Below, in pieces: positions 5,677 through 6,473 of a DNA stretch of 6,473 nt. Within the stretch, counting starts at the first letter, position 1, and the number at the start of each line of letters is the position of its first letter. This stretch comes from Alphaproteobacteria bacterium (GTDB lineage: Bacteria > Pseudomonadota > Alphaproteobacteria > JAJTHO01): positions 1-6,473 of the forward strand of contig JAJTHO010000072.1 of the NCBI GenBank assembly GCA_021297975.1. Reading direction: 5' to 3'. The notes beneath the pieces were generated by a model, which was given only the letters and a program-made list of their open reading frames with translations, was not told the DNA's origin and made no database searches. The position numbers and the translations under genes were made by a program.

Positions 5677-6225
5677 TTATGGTGTGGGCTGTGCGAGTGC
5701 TTTTTCTATATCTTTTTTTAATCCTGCAGGCGTTGTAATGGCAGAATAACTATCAACCAATCTGCCATCGCGGCCAATTAAATATTTACTGAAATTCCAG
5801 CGCGGTTTGCTGCCACCATTGGCCGTAGCCCATTGAAAAAACGGGTGCGCCTCGTTTCCGGTCACGACAACTTTCTCAGTCATGGGAAACGTTATGTTAA
5901 AATTTACCTCGCAAAATGTTTTGATTTCTTCATTAGAACCCGGCTCTTGATTGGAAAAATCATTACTGGGCACGCCCAAAACAACCAAACCCGCATCCGC
6001 ATACTGGGCATATAGTTCCTGTAAGCCGCCGTATTGTTTCGTGTAACCGCAGCGTGATGCGGTGTTCACCACCAGCACAACCTTACCCTTATACGCGGAA
6101 AACGGCAGAGATTTCCCTGTTATTGTCTTAAATTCAATATCATAAACAGATTGAGCCATAGCCATCTTTCCCCCAGAAAATATGAGACATAAAAGCAACA
6201 CAATACCTTGAAAAGTGCATTTCAT
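5677..6225 (-). CDS. Exported glutathione peroxidase-family thiol peroxidase
   Basis: A 182-aa GPx-family protein predicted to reduce hydrogen peroxide or organic hydroperoxides in the periplasm. Residues 1-24 look like a Sec signal peptide (MKC, hydrophobic core, AMA before Q25), unlike the usual cytoplasmic bacterial BtuE/GPx. The catalytic tetrad is complete: peroxidatic C59 in NTASRCGYT, Q93 in SNDFSNQEPGSNEE, and W143/N144 in PRWNFSKYLIGRDG. C105 (KTFCEVNF) sits where thioredoxin-type GPx enzymes keep their resolving cysteine, so a thioredoxin-like donor rather than glutathione is probable. A cysteine here, not selenocysteine, is encoded. The ATG at 6225 has only a weak Shine-Dalgarno (TAAGTG), but it is required for the full signal peptide; the internal Met21 and Met23 are worse choices. 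It is the first gene of the operon leading into the ScsB-like transporter, which would supply its electrons. The LLLC run in the signal peptide is a poor lipobox. Confidence 0.92.
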   Translation of the reverse strand: MKCTFQGIVLLLCLIFSGGKMAMAQSVYDIEFKTITGKSLPFSAYKGKVVLVVNTASRCGYTKQYGGLQELYAQYADAGLVVLGVPSNDFSNQEPGSNEEIKTFCEVNFNITFPMTEKVVVTGNEAHPFFQWATANGGSKPRWNFSKYLIGRDGRLVDSYSAITTPAGLKKDIEKALAQPTP

Positions 6226-6284
6226 AACACTTAGTTAGTGCTTAACCGCTATATGTAAAGTGGAGTGCGCACGCTGGAAATACA
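6226..6284. promoter_or_regulatory. Divergent intergenic region between the redox operon and the photolyase gene
   Basis: Only 59 bp separate the two start codons, so both promoters must lie here or extend into the genes. No strong sigma70 pair is visible: the best plus-strand -10 is TATATG (6250-6255) with no good -35, and on the minus strand TTTACA (6259-6254) lies 17 bp from a poor AACTAA. TTAG-N7-TTAAC (6231-6246) resembles the alphaproteobacterial CtrA box TTAA-N7-TTAAC with one mismatch. This is only suggestive. Confidence 0.3.
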
Positions 6285-6473
6285 ATGAGTAAAGACGAAA
6301 AACCAAATCTGGCCAATTTGAGCCGCGTTGGCGAGCTTATCCGCAGTCTACCCGATGCTTTGGAAGATCGTGCGCGTATCGTTAAAGATGTCGCCGTTGC
6401 TGGGCCAAATTCCTATGTTTTGTATTGGATGCAGCACGCGCTCCGCGTTGAGGCAAATCCGGCGCTGGAAACC
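6285..6473 (+). CDS. Class II deoxyribodipyrimidine photolyase, N-terminal fragment (3' partial)
   Basis: The first 63 codons are open to the right edge. The diagnostic stretch is YVLYWMQHALRVEANPALET (residues 44-63), which matches the class II CPD photolyase N-terminal motif (a YVLYWMQ.s.R...N.ALE.A pattern). In this family it opens the alpha/beta domain, before the FAD-binding C-terminal half. The enzyme splits UV-induced cyclobutane pyrimidine dimers using light and FADH-. About 40 residues precede this motif and show no recognisable feature. The ATG at 6285 is supported by TGGAAA (6275-6280) and by an in-frame TAA at 6243-6245 with no intervening alternative start. It is divergent from the peroxidase operon. 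The FAD-binding and active-site tryptophan residues lie outside the window, so activity cannot be judged. Confidence 0.85.
   Translation, partial: MSKDEKPNLANLSRVGELIRSLPDALEDRARIVKDVAVAGPNSYVLYWMQHALRVEANPALET

Noticed and set aside
1..6473. CRISPR arrays, tRNA/rRNA genes, transposases or insertion-sequence ends
   Set aside because: No regularly spaced repeats, no tRNA-like cloverleaf or rRNA motif and no transposase-like frame were seen on either strand.

Overview
The window reads as a piece of chromosome from a Gram-negative bacterium, most likely an alphaproteobacterium. This is inferred from the tight midA-like/pgeF gene pair, an ScsB-type periplasmic electron transporter encoded beside peroxidase-like partners, several Sec signal peptides and TTGAC-type sigma70 promoters. 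The genus cannot be named from the sequence. Base composition is balanced to moderately GC-rich, except for one visibly AT-richer stretch at about 2220-2960.

Layout from left to right. (1) Positions 2-1760, plus strand: the 3' part of a MidA/NDUFAF7-type SAM methyltransferase gene, overlapping by 17 nt a pgeF (YfiH) laccase-domain gene for a peptidoglycan quality-control enzyme. (2) Positions 1770-2968: a divergent pair of genes I do not recognise. One is a 149-aa soluble, probably helical protein on the minus strand. The other is a 202-aa protein on the plus strand with a 61-residue basic, low-complexity N-terminus followed by a signal-peptide-like hydrophobic segment. They are driven by two back-to-back sigma70-like promoters (TTGACG/TTGACA, 17-bp spacer, TATATT), and an inverted repeat sits at the predicted start of the minus-strand transcript. 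The pair is squeezed between core genes: 9 nt from the pgeF stop and a 4-nt stop-to-stop overlap with the redox operon. (3) Positions 2965-6225, minus strand: a three-gene cell-envelope redox operon of exported glutathione peroxidase, ScsB/DsbD-like membrane electron transporter and exported peroxiredoxin-like redoxin. (4) Positions 6285-6473, plus strand: the first 63 codons of a class II DNA photolyase, divergent from the redox operon.

How the genes may work together: the redox operon looks like a self-contained chain in which cytoplasmic thioredoxin electrons cross the membrane through the ScsB-like protein. They would then recharge two periplasmic thiol enzymes, the GPx (C59/C105) and the redoxin (C61/C196). 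The neighbouring photolyase is another damage-response gene, but nothing shows that it is co-regulated. The most novel material is the divergent orphan pair, in particular the exported-looking 202-aa protein with a nine-A tract after its start codon and an overlapping alternative reading frame.
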